Part shown: in pieces, positions 24,726-33,633 of the stretch
How the letters are laid out: each line of letters begins with the position of its first letter
Numbering within the stretch: position 1 is the stretch's first letter
Assembly: GCA_045580305.1 (NCBI GenBank)
Contig: JAZNNQ010000062.1
Span: forward strand, 1-58,646
DNA from: RGIG7332 sp045580305
Lineage (GTDB): Bacteria; Bacillota; Clostridia; Oscillospirales; JAAYXM01
Direction of reading: 5' to 3'
DNA: 58,646 bases
Position numbers and translations under genes: made by a program
Notes under the pieces: model-generated
What the model saw: only the letters and a program-made list of their open reading frames with translations
Told to the model about the DNA's origin: nothing
Databases searched by the model: none

Positions 24726-25874
24726 TTACTGCTCAATGAGATAATCGATATTGTATTGAAGATATTTTCTACTACAAGTTAAAGCGGATAAAATAACACC
24801 ATCCATGTCATAATATTTGTATTCACCAAGCCTACCCCCAAAAATCACATTTTTTTCTTTTTTAGCCAACTTTTTATAACGAGCATATAATTGGTTATTT
24901 TTATGATCATTAATAGGGTAACAAGGATAATCTCCGACTTTCCACTCAAAACTATATTCATGAGTAATCACAGTTTTAGGAATCTCATTATCATCGGAAT
25001 CTCTACCAAATTCAAACCATTTATGTTCAATTATCCGTGTATAAGGGGTTTCCTTGTCTGTATAATTTACAATTGCATTACCTTGAAAATTGGGTACATT
25101 CAAAACTTCTGTTTCAAAACGTAAAGAACGGTACTCCAACGGTCCAAAACAATAGTCGAAATATTCATCAATTGCACCTGTATAAACTATTACATCAGCT
25201 ATATTATCCCATTTTTCTTTGTTCTTTAAATAGTCTTGGTTAAGATTCACTTCTATGTCTGCCAAAATATTTTTTACCATCTTTGTATATCCACCTATGG
25301 GCACTCCTTGATATACAGCATTAAAATAGTTATTGTCATAATTAAAACGGACAGGTACTCGCTTAATTATAGAAGCGGGAAGTTCTTTGCAAATACGCCC
25401 CCATTGTTTTTCTGTGTATCCTTTGATTAACTTATTATAAATATCTATTCCGATTAATGAAATTGCTTGTTCTTCTAAATTTTTAGGTTCAATAATTTGA
25501 GATTTTTCCTTTTGCTCCTCAATTAGAGAAGATGCTTCTTCCGGAGTTATTGCACCCCACATTTTGTTGAATGTATACATATTAAAAGGAAGCGAATATA
25601 TCTCTCCCTTATAGTTCGCAATAGGAGAATTAATAAAATGATTAAATTCTGCAAACCGATTTACATATTCCCAAACCTTTCTATCGTTTGTGTGAAAAAT
25701 ATGGGCGCCGTAAATATGAGTATTGATCTTTTCAATTTCCTCGGTGTAGACGTTTCCTGCGATGTGATCGCGCTTATCTATAACAAGAACAGACTTTCCC
25801 GCGTTGGCAGCCTCTCTAGCAAATACCGCGCCAAACAACCCTGCCCCTACGACCAAGCAATCATATTTTTTCAT
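24726..25874 (-). CDS. glf: UDP-galactopyranose mutase
   Basis: 382 residues. It has the FAD-binding loop VVGAGLFGAVFAREAANAG, then IDKRDHIAGN and HIYGAHIFHTND, PFNMYTFNKMW, the KGYTEKQWG loop, RVPVRFNYDNNYF and a final GRLGEYKYYDMDG, all hallmarks of Glf. The enzyme ring-contracts UDP-galactopyranose to UDP-galactofuranose, the donor for Galf glycans. It is the last gene of an eight-gene minus-strand operon. The ATG at 25874 is preceded by AAGGAAG; the frame's earlier codons (25919) lack a site. A 113-bp gap separates it from the radical SAM gene upstream. Confidence 0.95.
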   Translation of the reverse strand: MKKYDCLVVGAGLFGAVFAREAANAGKSVLVIDKRDHIAGNVYTEEIEKINTHIYGAHIFHTNDRKVWEYVNRFAEFNHFINSPIANYKGEIYSLPFNMYTFNKMWGAITPEEASSLIEEQKEKSQIIEPKNLEEQAISLIGIDIYNKLIKGYTEKQWGRICKELPASIIKRVPVRFNYDNNYFNAVYQGVPIGGYTKMVKNILADIEVNLNQDYLKNKEKWDNIADVIVYTGAIDEYFDYCFGPLEYRSLRFETEVLNVPNFQGNAIVNYTDKETPYTRIIEHKWFEFGRDSDDNEIPKTVITHEYSFEWKVGDYPCYPINDHKNNQLYARYKKLAKKEKNVIFGGRLGEYKYYDMDGVILSALTCSRKYLQYNIDYLIEQ

Positions 25875-25987
25875 ATATTTTTCTTCCTTATTACTCTTTA
25901 ATGTTTCATTTTGGAACAAGATATTATTAAACGGTTTCCTTTGTCCTTAATTTATGACTATGCTAGTTTATTATAGAAATAAAATTA

Positions 25988-26833
25988 TTATTTCCTCTTC
26001 AAAAAGCTATAAAGGCAAAGGCACCTCATACATAAGCAGTCTTTTTGTTCCTCAAGTTTAGTAGCATCAAACTCTTCAAAAGAAATTGCTCGGTCATTTT
26101 TATGGGGACAAAGACTAATGGTCATATCCGGATTTATTGTAATATAATTTATTCCCATACTACATGTCGTTTCACATCGATTCTCTAAAAAATCCTCGAT
26201 AATGCAAATATGTTTCGAATTTGGATCGGATTTCTTTAAATGAGAAAGTATTTCTTTTTGCTTTTGGGTCTCCATACCTTCAAGAGTAATTGCATATTTA
26301 GGATGCTTGGCAGGGAGCGCCAATGGTTGCCATATAATAAGATTGCAGTTTTCCTTAACTTTTTCAAGTCCTTTAGATGTGCAAAGTTCAAAATAAGAAT
26401 CATCAATCATAATCTCTGCGTTTATTTTTATATTCTTGTTTTGTTTATGAATACTATTTATTTTATCAATTTTTTCTTGAAATGAACAATTTTCGGATAA
26501 TATTTCATCAACATCGCAAGACACATCTATAGCTTCAAGACTCATATCACTGATTTCTTCTACTGAATATTTTTTCAAAAATAATCCGTTTGTAAAAAGA
26601 ACGACTCTCGTGCGCAAGCTCAGCGCATCTATCAGTTCGGTAAGCTGCGGATATAATGTGGGCTCACCGCCGCTTATGTATACGGTTTTGACTTTATGTT
26701 CTACAACAAAATTCTTAACAGCATTAATATCTAAATTTTCTTTTGTTTCTAAATGATCGCCAAAAACATTATTAAAACAGTAATAGCAGTTTTTGTTACA
26801 CTTATAAGTAACCCGTATCATTAAATTCTCCAT
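25988..26833 (-). CDS. Radical SAM protein with C-terminal cysteine cluster
   Basis: 281 residues. The [4Fe-4S] motif CNKNCYYC sits at residues 12-19, followed by the SAM-binding VYISGGEPTLYPQL. A C-terminal group of cysteines (CETTCSMG, LCPHKN and the closing CLCMRCLC) suggests a second iron-sulfur cluster of the SPASM/Twitch sort. The reaction is not known. In this operon, with UDP-Galf mutase and a GT2 enzyme, a sugar or glycan intermediate is a likely substrate. The start ATG has AGGAG seven nt upstream. No precursor-peptide gene is nearby, so a peptide-maturase role is less likely. Confidence 0.88.
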   Translation of the reverse strand: MENLMIRVTYKCNKNCYYCFNNVFGDHLETKENLDINAVKNFVVEHKVKTVYISGGEPTLYPQLTELIDALSLRTRVVLFTNGLFLKKYSVEEISDMSLEAIDVSCDVDEILSENCSFQEKIDKINSIHKQNKNIKINAEIMIDDSYFELCTSKGLEKVKENCNLIIWQPLALPAKHPKYAITLEGMETQKQKEILSHLKKSDPNSKHICIIEDFLENRCETTCSMGINYITINPDMTISLCPHKNDRAISFEEFDATKLEEQKDCLCMRCLCLYSFLKRK

Positions 26834-26846
26834 GACTATTCTCCTG

Positions 26847-27710
26847 TTAACTTATTATAGTTACATCATCATTTCTACCTGAAATACCTTTTAATCCATC
26901 CTTTAAAGCAAGTCTAAGAATTTTTGTCTGTTTAGGGCAGAAATACAATGTCTTCAAATACCATAACACAAATTTTACAAATATCGAATAAAATAATTTT
27001 TCGTTATTATAGGCTTTGCAAGTAAGAAAATGATTCCTAACCAAATAGTACATTTTCCAATCCGGAAGCTTCATTAAACGCAATCTTGTAAATGGTGATT
27101 TGTTTTCATAATAATTCGCGCACTGCGATGTGTGAGAAATGCGCGATTCTTTAACAAAAAAAGTTTTTAAGCCGAAACGTTGCAATCGTTTTGCATATTC
27201 GGTATCATCGTGCATAATAAAAAAATCGCCGCGAACATTGCCAATCTTTTGGATCATTTCACAGGTCAAGAAAAAACCTACAAATATCAGCGAATTGATC
27301 TCTTTGTAAGCTGTATCACACGGTAGAGCGTAACTGTTAGATTGCAAACAATTATCAAAACCGATATTCTCTGCACAATCTAAAAGATTATAGAGGGAGG
27401 CCTCTTCAGGATAAGCGTCATCATCCATGCCCCAAATAGCAAAACTGTCATGATCACAGCACCATTTAATCCCTTGATAAAACCCGCCGGAACCGCCCGT
27501 GTTAGTTTCAAGATTTAATATTTCAAATCGGTCATCTTCAGAAAATGCTTCAAGAAATTGTTTTGTGCCGTCGGTTGATGCGTTATTTACAATTACAAAC
27601 CTATATGAATAACCGTCTTTTACTTTGAGATTTTTTAGGCAAGCAAGATTTAATTTAAGCTTTTCCAAGCGGTTGTATGTAACCACAACAACACCTATTT
27701 CTTTCTCCAC
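26847..27710 (-). CDS. GT2 glycosyltransferase, GlfT-like
   Basis: About 287 residues of a GT-A family 2 glycosyltransferase: the opening IGVVVVTYNRLEKLKLNL, VNNASTDGTK for nucleotide binding, TNTGGSGGFYQGI and the metal site WGMDDDAYPE. The N-x-G-G-S-G-G-F plus D-D-D pattern is typical of galactofuranosyl- and rhamnosyltransferases such as GlfT proteins, and glf lies two genes downstream, so transfer of Galf from UDP-Galf is a good guess. I place the start at a GTG (27710), four nt past the previous stop; the longer frame overlaps the upstream gene and has no site. The C-terminal LRNDDVTIIS end is polar; no membrane helix. Confidence 0.85.
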   Translation of the reverse strand: MEKEIGVVVVTYNRLEKLKLNLACLKNLKVKDGYSYRFVIVNNASTDGTKQFLEAFSEDDRFEILNLETNTGGSGGFYQGIKWCCDHDSFAIWGMDDDAYPEEASLYNLLDCAENIGFDNCLQSNSYALPCDTAYKEINSLIFVGFFLTCEMIQKIGNVRGDFFIMHDDTEYAKRLQRFGLKTFFVKESRISHTSQCANYYENKSPFTRLRLMKLPDWKMYYLVRNHFLTCKAYNNEKLFYSIFVKFVLWYLKTLYFCPKQTKILRLALKDGLKGISGRNDDVTIIS

Positions 27711-27714
27711 AAGA

Positions 27715-28542
27715 TCACAACCATTCCTGTATCTTTTTTTGAGAGATTTCAAATTTATGTCCAAAAGTTTCACCATAAATATTGCAATATTTACAAAACT
27801 CAATAGGTTTTGACAATTCATATAACAACTCATCTATATCAGCAACTGCATAAATATCCACTGAATCATTTTCTGTTATGGAGAGTTTTTTTTCAAAAAA
27901 ACAGTTAAATTGGTAGATATTAGCAGGAATTACACAAGGATATATGCGTCCCTCTTTCAAAATTGGATATTTAGGTCTCCAACAATGCAGATAGTTTTCT
28001 TTTGAATCCTGCTTTCCGTCAAGATCCAAGGGAAGATGATACAGTTGTTTTTCTCCCGACACATCTTTAAATATCTTTACTGTAACACCGTATATTTCGC
28101 TTAATTTCATTATGGCATTATAATCCAAATTTATAGGATAATCAGTAATAGATATTATGATATTATTCGCTTTACATGTTACCCAAAAGTTCACAGGCAT
28201 TTTAGTCAATAAAATTCCATTTGTCACAATATAAATAGGACATGCCAATTGTTTTCTGCTTATTTCTATTATGCTCGTAATATCCGGATTAAGAAGCGGT
28301 TCCCCACCAAGCAAAAATAAGTGTTCCAGATAATCACCCGCAATTTTATTTATCTGTTCTATGTCTTTTTCGAACTGCTTAATATTCAAAAATCCAATTT
28401 TTGAAATCGGGGAAAAATGATCGCATCCTTTGCAGTTGAGATTACAATGATCTGTTACATGCACTTCCAATTTCAAAGTTTTTTTATAGACTCTTCTTCC
28501 GTCTTTAATATGATCGTTTCCCATCATTCTTTGCGCAGGCAT
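27715..28542 (-). CDS. Radical SAM protein, paralogue B (Twitch/SPASM-like)
   Basis: 275 residues. The cluster motif is CNLNCKGC (Cys33, 37, 40), followed by DHFSPISKIG, and LFLLGGEPLLNPD for SAM. The C-terminal half holds the cysteines HCWRPKY, YPCVIPA, FNCFF and FCKYC, which may bind an auxiliary cluster. It is clearly related along its whole length to the gene at 29675-30472. The two flank a ferredoxin-type aldo/keto reductase. Enzymes of this shape include dehydrogenases of amino sugars and cyclitols (BtrN type), so oxidation of a sugar intermediate is conceivable; this is inference. Start ATG after GGAG. Confidence 0.88.
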   Translation of the reverse strand: MPAQRMMGNDHIKDGRRVYKKTLKLEVHVTDHCNLNCKGCDHFSPISKIGFLNIKQFEKDIEQINKIAGDYLEHLFLLGGEPLLNPDITSIIEISRKQLACPIYIVTNGILLTKMPVNFWVTCKANNIIISITDYPINLDYNAIMKLSEIYGVTVKIFKDVSGEKQLYHLPLDLDGKQDSKENYLHCWRPKYPILKEGRIYPCVIPANIYQFNCFFEKKLSITENDSVDIYAVADIDELLYELSKPIEFCKYCNIYGETFGHKFEISQKKIQEWL

Positions 28543-28553
28543 ATTATCTCCTT

Positions 28554-29678
28554 CTATTTGCTTTCAAATTTATTGGCTGCAAGTTTCATCAACTTGCGAA
28601 TTTGTAAATGTTGAGGACAAACCCGTTCACATTGTCCGCAACCGACACACAAAGACGCTTTCCTACTATTTCTTGTTTGAAATGCATATTTACCGTTTGC
28701 CATTCTTGTATTATTATACATTAGTTCAATATTCAATGCATGTATAATCTCATTTATCACAATGTTCTGAGGACATTCTTTTATACAATATCTGCAGGAT
28801 GTACAATCATAACGATCTATTCCAGCAAGCTTTTGCTGAATGTTTTCTAAAATTTTTATTTTCTTATTTCCAAAGTTGCATGGATTTTCCATCCTACGAA
28901 CATTATCGCGCATTTGTTCTTCATTACTCATTCCGCTAAGTATCATTTTACACTCTGGTAGTGAACGTACAAAATCAAGAGCATATCCAACTGCATCTGT
29001 ATCTGTCTTATTCAAAATAAGTTTTAAAATTTCTTCTGGAGGTTCCGCTAAAATGCCACCTTTTATGGGCTCCATAACTACAATTGGTTTCCCAAAATGC
29101 TTAGCAACCTCATAACATTCTTTTGCCTGAATAAAAGGATTATTCCAATCGGCATAATTTATCTGAAGTTGAACAAATTCGATTTCTTTATGAGATTCCA
29201 GTATTTCATACAATTTGTCTGCTTTGTCGTGGAATGAAATACCAAAGTAACGAATATTCCCTTCCTGTTTATTTTTTGCCACAAATTCCCATAGATCATA
29301 TTTATCAAAATACTCATTTCTTTCCTCTCCCATATTATGAAAAAGGTAGTAATCCACATAATCCACTTTCATATTTTTCAAAGAATTCCAAAATACATTT
29401 TGCGCTTCTTGTTTTGAACGGATTCTTGAATCCCAAGCCGGAAGTTTTGTTGCAACGGCAAAAAAATCTCTAGGGTAAACCCCATTTGTCAATTGACCAA
29501 GTATTTCCTCTGACTTGCCATTCATATATCCTGGTGCCGTATCAATATAAGAATAACCGTTATCAATAAATGTATGTATCATTTGTGCGGTTTCTCGAGT
29601 ATCGACAACTCCGTTTACTGTTGGAAGTCTCATAAACCCAAAACCAAGTTTTTTATATGGAAAAATATTGTTTTTCAT
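28554..29678 (-). CDS. Aldo/keto reductase with C-terminal 2[4Fe-4S] ferredoxin domain
   Basis: 374 residues. Residues 1-270 form the aldo/keto reductase barrel: LGFGFMRLPTVNGVVD, SYIDTAPGYMNGKSEEILG (catalytic Asp and Tyr), ATKLP (Lys) and the His in YLFHNMG. Residues 280-374 carry two clusters, CTSCRYCIKECP and CVGCGQCERVCP. Such AKR-ferredoxin proteins occur widely in anaerobes and probably pass electrons between ferredoxin, NAD(P)H and a carbonyl. Its ATG overlaps the stop of the radical SAM gene upstream (ATGA), so the two are coupled. It could supply or take electrons from the radical SAM enzymes next door. Confidence 0.9.
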   Translation of the reverse strand: MKNNIFPYKKLGFGFMRLPTVNGVVDTRETAQMIHTFIDNGYSYIDTAPGYMNGKSEEILGQLTNGVYPRDFFAVATKLPAWDSRIRSKQEAQNVFWNSLKNMKVDYVDYYLFHNMGEERNEYFDKYDLWEFVAKNKQEGNIRYFGISFHDKADKLYEILESHKEIEFVQLQINYADWNNPFIQAKECYEVAKHFGKPIVVMEPIKGGILAEPPEEILKLILNKTDTDAVGYALDFVRSLPECKMILSGMSNEEQMRDNVRRMENPCNFGNKKIKILENIQQKLAGIDRYDCTSCRYCIKECPQNIVINEIIHALNIELMYNNTRMANGKYAFQTRNSRKASLCVGCGQCERVCPQHLQIRKLMKLAANKFESK

Positions 29679-30472
29679 AGCACCCATTCTTCTTTTTTCA
29701 ATGTTGTTATCTGCCACAAAACATCCGTTTTTGTGTTTTTTACATCGCAATATTTGCAAAAATTATTTGGTTTATCCAAAAACTCCCATATATCCTTAAC
29801 ATTATCAATAGTATTTATATCCAAATAGTCATTTTCTGTTATATCCAATTGACATTGAAAAGCATTATTAAAATGACAAACATTTGGTATTCTCGGGCAA
29901 GAATATATTTTATAGTCTTTCAAGAAACAGCATCTGCGGGCAATCGGACAAGTAGCAAAGCTTTCGCTCGGTTCTTGGGTACCGTTTAAATCCATCGGTA
30001 ATAACCGCATATATTTGGTTATTTCGGAATGAAAGATTTCGAACTTCACCTTTTGATGTGTCATGATATGTTCTAATCTTTCATAGTCGAATTTTGTTGG
30101 GTATTTGCTTACAGAGACTATAATATCGTTATTCTTCAGCGTTTTCCAGAATTCTATACTATAGTCAGGTAATAAAAGTCCGTTTGTTACTAGACGAATT
30201 GTATGTTGTTGTCTATTTGAAAAAATTTCCCTACTCTTTTCAAGCAGTTTTCTGAGTTCAGGATGCAATGTAGGTTCGCCTCCTAATATATACAAGTGAA
30301 CAGCAGTACCTTCGCCTACGACCTGAAACAATTTTTTAAGATTACCTTCAAAATCTTCTATGTTAATATTGTCTTCTTTTGCTATTGATGAAAAATGTTC
30401 GCAACATATACATTTTAAATTACAATGCTCTGTAACGTGTATTTCAACTTTAAGAACATCCTGATTGCACAT
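29675..30472 (-). CDS. Radical SAM protein, paralogue A (Twitch/SPASM-like)
   Basis: 265 residues. Cluster motif CNLKCICC (Cys17, 21, 24) then EHFSSIAKED, and LYILGGEPTLHPEL for SAM. The C-terminal half carries many cysteines (TCPIARRCCF, SCPRIPN, FQCQ, FCKYC). It shares its architecture and many residues with the protein at 27715-28542 (DITENDYLDINTID here against SITENDSVDIYAV there), so they arose by duplication. The ATG at 30472 is placed eight nt after GGAG. It overlaps the aldo/keto reductase gene by 4 nt. Confidence 0.88.
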   Translation of the reverse strand: MCNQDVLKVEIHVTEHCNLKCICCEHFSSIAKEDNINIEDFEGNLKKLFQVVGEGTAVHLYILGGEPTLHPELRKLLEKSREIFSNRQQHTIRLVTNGLLLPDYSIEFWKTLKNNDIIVSVSKYPTKFDYERLEHIMTHQKVKFEIFHSEITKYMRLLPMDLNGTQEPSESFATCPIARRCCFLKDYKIYSCPRIPNVCHFNNAFQCQLDITENDYLDINTIDNVKDIWEFLDKPNNFCKYCDVKNTKTDVLWQITTLKKEEWVL

Positions 30473-30517
30473 TGTTTTTTCTCCGGGTAGGTTGAACATA
30501 ATTTGTAGCCTTTCATT

Positions 30518-32371
30518 TTAATTCTTATTTAATAGCATTAATCGAGAAATTTCCTGATTGTATTGAGCCTCTGAAATATCGGTCGCCATTCCTCCGCTTC
30601 TTAGCCCTAATTGTTCAAAACAATAGAAATTTTTCTTTTCTTCTTCTGGAACATATTTCTCATATAGTTCAGTTCCAAAACGTTCTTTACACTTGACGAT
30701 GGTTTTTGAGATATGAATCTTACTTTTAACAATCTCATCTACTGTATTTTTAAGAGTTTTTTCATTGTCTCCAACCATACCTAACATAATAAAAGCCCTG
30801 TAATCAATATCTAATTCATCCAGCATTTTTATGGTTTGTGCGTAAGAAATATCCGAATATCCTTTTTTATTAATTTCTAAAACTTGCTTATCAAAAGACT
30901 CCACGCCAAACCATATACCAATACATCCTGCTTTCTTCATACTCACTAATGTAGTCCTGTCGACAAGTTCAATACGCGTCTCACAAGTCCATTGAAGATG
31001 AATATTATTGTCTATAATAGCTTTACAAAGATTTTGTATATATTCTCTATTAATGGTAAAAGTTTGATCAATAAAGAAAAATTCTTTAACTCCAATCTTC
31101 TCCATCTGTTTTAATTCTATAATCAAATTTTCGATCTTTTTATACCGTACTTTTTTTGTATAAAAATTATAGCAGAATATGCACTCATATGGGCACCCTC
31201 TTGTCGCCTGTACAACACTCCAATTCATCTTCTTAAGATGCGTATTATTAATATACTGATATCCATAATAATCATCTGTTTGAACAAGACTGTAATCGAT
31301 AATATTATCACACCACTCTTCTGGATGCATAGAAGAACAATCCTCTTTTGTGTAACTAATATCATTTTCTTTTCTTATAACAAGATTTGGGAGTTTTTCT
31401 GCATCTTCCCCTGACAGAATGCATTCTATCAATTCCGGCAATTGAAATTCATATTCTCCCTTAACTATCATATCCGCCTTTGTTTCCCGCAAAACAAAAT
31501 CCGGACGTACACTTCCGTGGGCACCGCATACAATAATTTGTTTCTCCGGAAAGCGTTCTTTTATAGCATTAACCAGCTGACTGAAAATAGTATGCCTATG
31601 ATCCAAAAAATAAGTTTGTACCTGATCCAACGGTGAAGAACTAATTGCAATTATTGGGTACTGTTTCGTAAGATTCAATATCTGATCTGTTGAATAACTG
31701 AATACACGATTATCTAATATATCAAAGTCAATATTTTTCTCTTTTAACTTTGTAGCAACAGATAATAGACATAAAGGCGGTTGAAGAAATGATGTTGCCG
31801 TTTGAAATTCCGCCATTAAAAGCAAAATTTTTGCGTCTTTTGTCGGAAGAAAATGTCTTTGACATGTTTTAACAGTATATGTATAACTATCCATTAGTTC
31901 ATCCGTATCACAATGCCCTTTTAACTTATTCATTAATTCTTTACAAATCTGCGACTGCTTTTCGGAATATGCTTTATGAGTGTTTTTTAAAAAAATTGTA
32001 ACAGTTGTTATTCCTCGATTTTCTTTAATCAATTCATAGCAGACCGGTATTACAACCTTGAAAATCTCTTTTTGCAACTGTTTATCAATAAATTTATAGA
32101 GCAAAGATAGCGTTTCGATCATTTGATAAGATAACTGACCATTTTTTTGAATATATTTTAAGGATAGAGTCACAAAAATTTTTTTATCCTTATCATCGGC
32201 AAAAGAAAACAAAAATTGCTTCCACTTATTCAAAGCAAAGAAAATATCGTCTGATGCTTCCTTATTATCTTCAAACATATCCTCCACTTTATTCATATTT
32301 TCTATAAAATACGACTTCCTTTGTTTATCAGTCATCAAGAAAATATCTTTGTTTGTTTTTTTGTTATTCAT
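30518..32371 (-). CDS. B12-binding radical SAM protein with unknown N-terminal helical domain
   Basis: 617 residues in three parts. Residues 1-175 are helical, of a kind I do not know. Residues 180-325 resemble a cobalamin-binding Rossmann domain (KILLLMAEF, IIVCGAHGSVRPDFVLRETK, DMIVKGEYEFQLPELI). Residues 385-600 are the radical SAM barrel with CPYECIFC (Cys393, 397, 400), preceded by VQATRG. B12-radical SAM enzymes often methylate unreactive carbon or rearrange rings, as in sugar and antibiotic synthesis (Fom3, GenK). The target is unknown here. Start ATG follows GAGG; it overlaps the phosphatase gene by 8 nt. Confidence 0.88.
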   Translation of the reverse strand: MNNKKTNKDIFLMTDKQRKSYFIENMNKVEDMFEDNKEASDDIFFALNKWKQFLFSFADDKDKKIFVTLSLKYIQKNGQLSYQMIETLSLLYKFIDKQLQKEIFKVVIPVCYELIKENRGITTVTIFLKNTHKAYSEKQSQICKELMNKLKGHCDTDELMDSYTYTVKTCQRHFLPTKDAKILLLMAEFQTATSFLQPPLCLLSVATKLKEKNIDFDILDNRVFSYSTDQILNLTKQYPIIAISSSPLDQVQTYFLDHRHTIFSQLVNAIKERFPEKQIIVCGAHGSVRPDFVLRETKADMIVKGEYEFQLPELIECILSGEDAEKLPNLVIRKENDISYTKEDCSSMHPEEWCDNIIDYSLVQTDDYYGYQYINNTHLKKMNWSVVQATRGCPYECIFCYNFYTKKVRYKKIENLIIELKQMEKIGVKEFFFIDQTFTINREYIQNLCKAIIDNNIHLQWTCETRIELVDRTTLVSMKKAGCIGIWFGVESFDKQVLEINKKGYSDISYAQTIKMLDELDIDYRAFIMLGMVGDNEKTLKNTVDEIVKSKIHISKTIVKCKERFGTELYEKYVPEEEKKNFYCFEQLGLRSGGMATDISEAQYNQEISRLMLLNKN

Positions 32372-32915
32372 CGCTATCCGCCTCTCTTGAAAAAGCTTTT
32401 ACAAATCCATTCCAATGTTTTGGAAGGGAATCCATTTCATAATAATCGCAATATCCCATATTCCTAGAATCAATCAGTTGCCCAAATAACATTTTATGTC
32501 CCATCACTAAATAGGTCTTTTCATCATTATATTTTCTAAGCACCCTAAAAATCCGACTCCCCAAGATATCAATATCTTCCCAATAATAATGGCATTCTTC
32601 ACATGGTTTTCCTTCGTGTTTAATAAACTCAGCAAACATAGCTTTGAACGATTCTACGTCATTGTCATGTGGTCCAAATTCGCACTTCCATTCATGAAGG
32701 TCATCTTCAATAATCATAGGAACATTTAATTTTTCACTAATAATTTTCGCCGTCAATACCGCCCTTGGTACAGGTGAAGTCAATATGATATCAATGTGCC
32801 TGTTTTTTAACTCATCTGCTGTTTTCTTAACGGTTTGTACACCTTTTTGTGTCAATCTTTCAATCTTTAAATTGCTATAATCCGGTTCTCCGTGTCTTAT
32901 TAATATTAGCTTCAT
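32364..32915 (-). CDS. Histidine phosphatase family protein
   Basis: 183 residues. The phosphohistidine motif LIRHGEPDYS is at residues 5-14 (His8), with Arg in LTSPVPRAVLTAKII and the second catalytic His in VMGHKMLFGQL. Members act on sugar phosphates, phospholipid or cobalamin precursors. It is the first gene of the operon, so here it could remove phosphate from a sugar intermediate; the link with the B12 enzyme also allows a ribazole-phosphatase-like role. The first gene after a strong promoter, with AAAGGG 12 nt before the ATG. Confidence 0.88.
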   Translation of the reverse strand: MKLILIRHGEPDYSNLKIERLTQKGVQTVKKTADELKNRHIDIILTSPVPRAVLTAKIISEKLNVPMIIEDDLHEWKCEFGPHDNDVESFKAMFAEFIKHEGKPCEECHYYWEDIDILGSRIFRVLRKYNDEKTYLVMGHKMLFGQLIDSRNMGYCDYYEMDSLPKHWNGFVKAFSREADSDE

Positions 32916-32949
32916 AGCACATCATATCCCTTTATATATCTTGCTCAAA

Positions 32950-32978
32950 AGCATAGCATATAAGCAATATTTTGTCAA
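32950..32978 (-). promoter_or_regulatory. Sigma-A promoter of the radical SAM/galactofuranose operon
   Basis: On the minus strand TTGACA (32973-32978) and TATGCT (32950-32955) are exactly 17 bp apart, 35 bp before the first start codon of the operon. Confidence 0.8.
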
Positions 32979-33176
32979 TCAAAGCACTTAACAGAAAGCT
33001 AAATAAATATTTTGGCTACTTCGCCACCTTATTATGCGATTGCGTTCCTCATTTTTGTCAAAAAAATAATGAGATTCATACTGGTTGATTTACTTAGCTG
33101 TGATATGATAAACAAAAAAGCGGTAATTTTACGAAAGAGCGATTTTGTGATTATGCAGATTCCACGATGAGTATAA
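32979..33176. other. AT-rich gap, no gene seen
   Basis: I see no coding sequence here. It contains the AT-rich upstream part of the operon promoter and decayed sequence leading into the remnants that follow. Confidence 0.5.
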
Positions 33177-33446
33177 ATCCTTTATTTCTGTTTCTTCAAA
33201 GACCGTCCCCCAATAGATGGCTTTGACGCTCAACAAAACGGGTTGTATTTTTTAGATGAAGGTACCCTATCTAAGAGAGAACGCTTCATCATGATACTTT
33301 CTGTCATCAAGTAGGAAATAGACCACGATATGCTTACTTATGAATTGAAAGACGAGCTTGACTGTTATTATGAAGAATTGACATCTGGGAAGTTAAAAAA
33401 CACATCCATAAAAAAGATTTATCCTCTGTTTTGTTTCTTTTCCTAA
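33177..33446 (+). pseudogene. Decayed gene with internal amber stop
   Basis: One plus-strand frame reads with good coding character, FFKDRPPIDGFDAQQNGLYF then LDEGTLSKRERF and IMILSVIK, is broken by a TAG at 33312-33314, and continues in the same frame with EIDHDMLTYELKDELDCYYE to a TAA. No start codon or ribosome site is seen. The smooth continuation past the stop shows a decayed gene. I do not recognise the family with certainty. It follows an island of acquired DNA and is probably a leftover of an element. Confidence 0.55.
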
Positions 33447-33633
33447 TTTTATCTCTAATTCTTCTCTCATTTATTCGCATTTCTTATTATAGTTAATTTG
33501 TTTTTTACTTGCTTGCAGGCATTTAAAACAAACTAATTAGGATTTCTTTGTAACTCTAACAATATGTCGGCTCTTTCCACCCAAATTCACAGGCTGTTTT
33601 TTATGTAGTTTATCGGTGGGGAATTGTATTTAA

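Noticed and set aside
24726..32915. A RiPP (modified peptide) cluster
   Set aside because: I searched the short gaps (25875-25987, 28543-28553, 30473-30517) for a precursor peptide with a start and ribosome site and found none. Glf and a GT2 enzyme point to a glycan.
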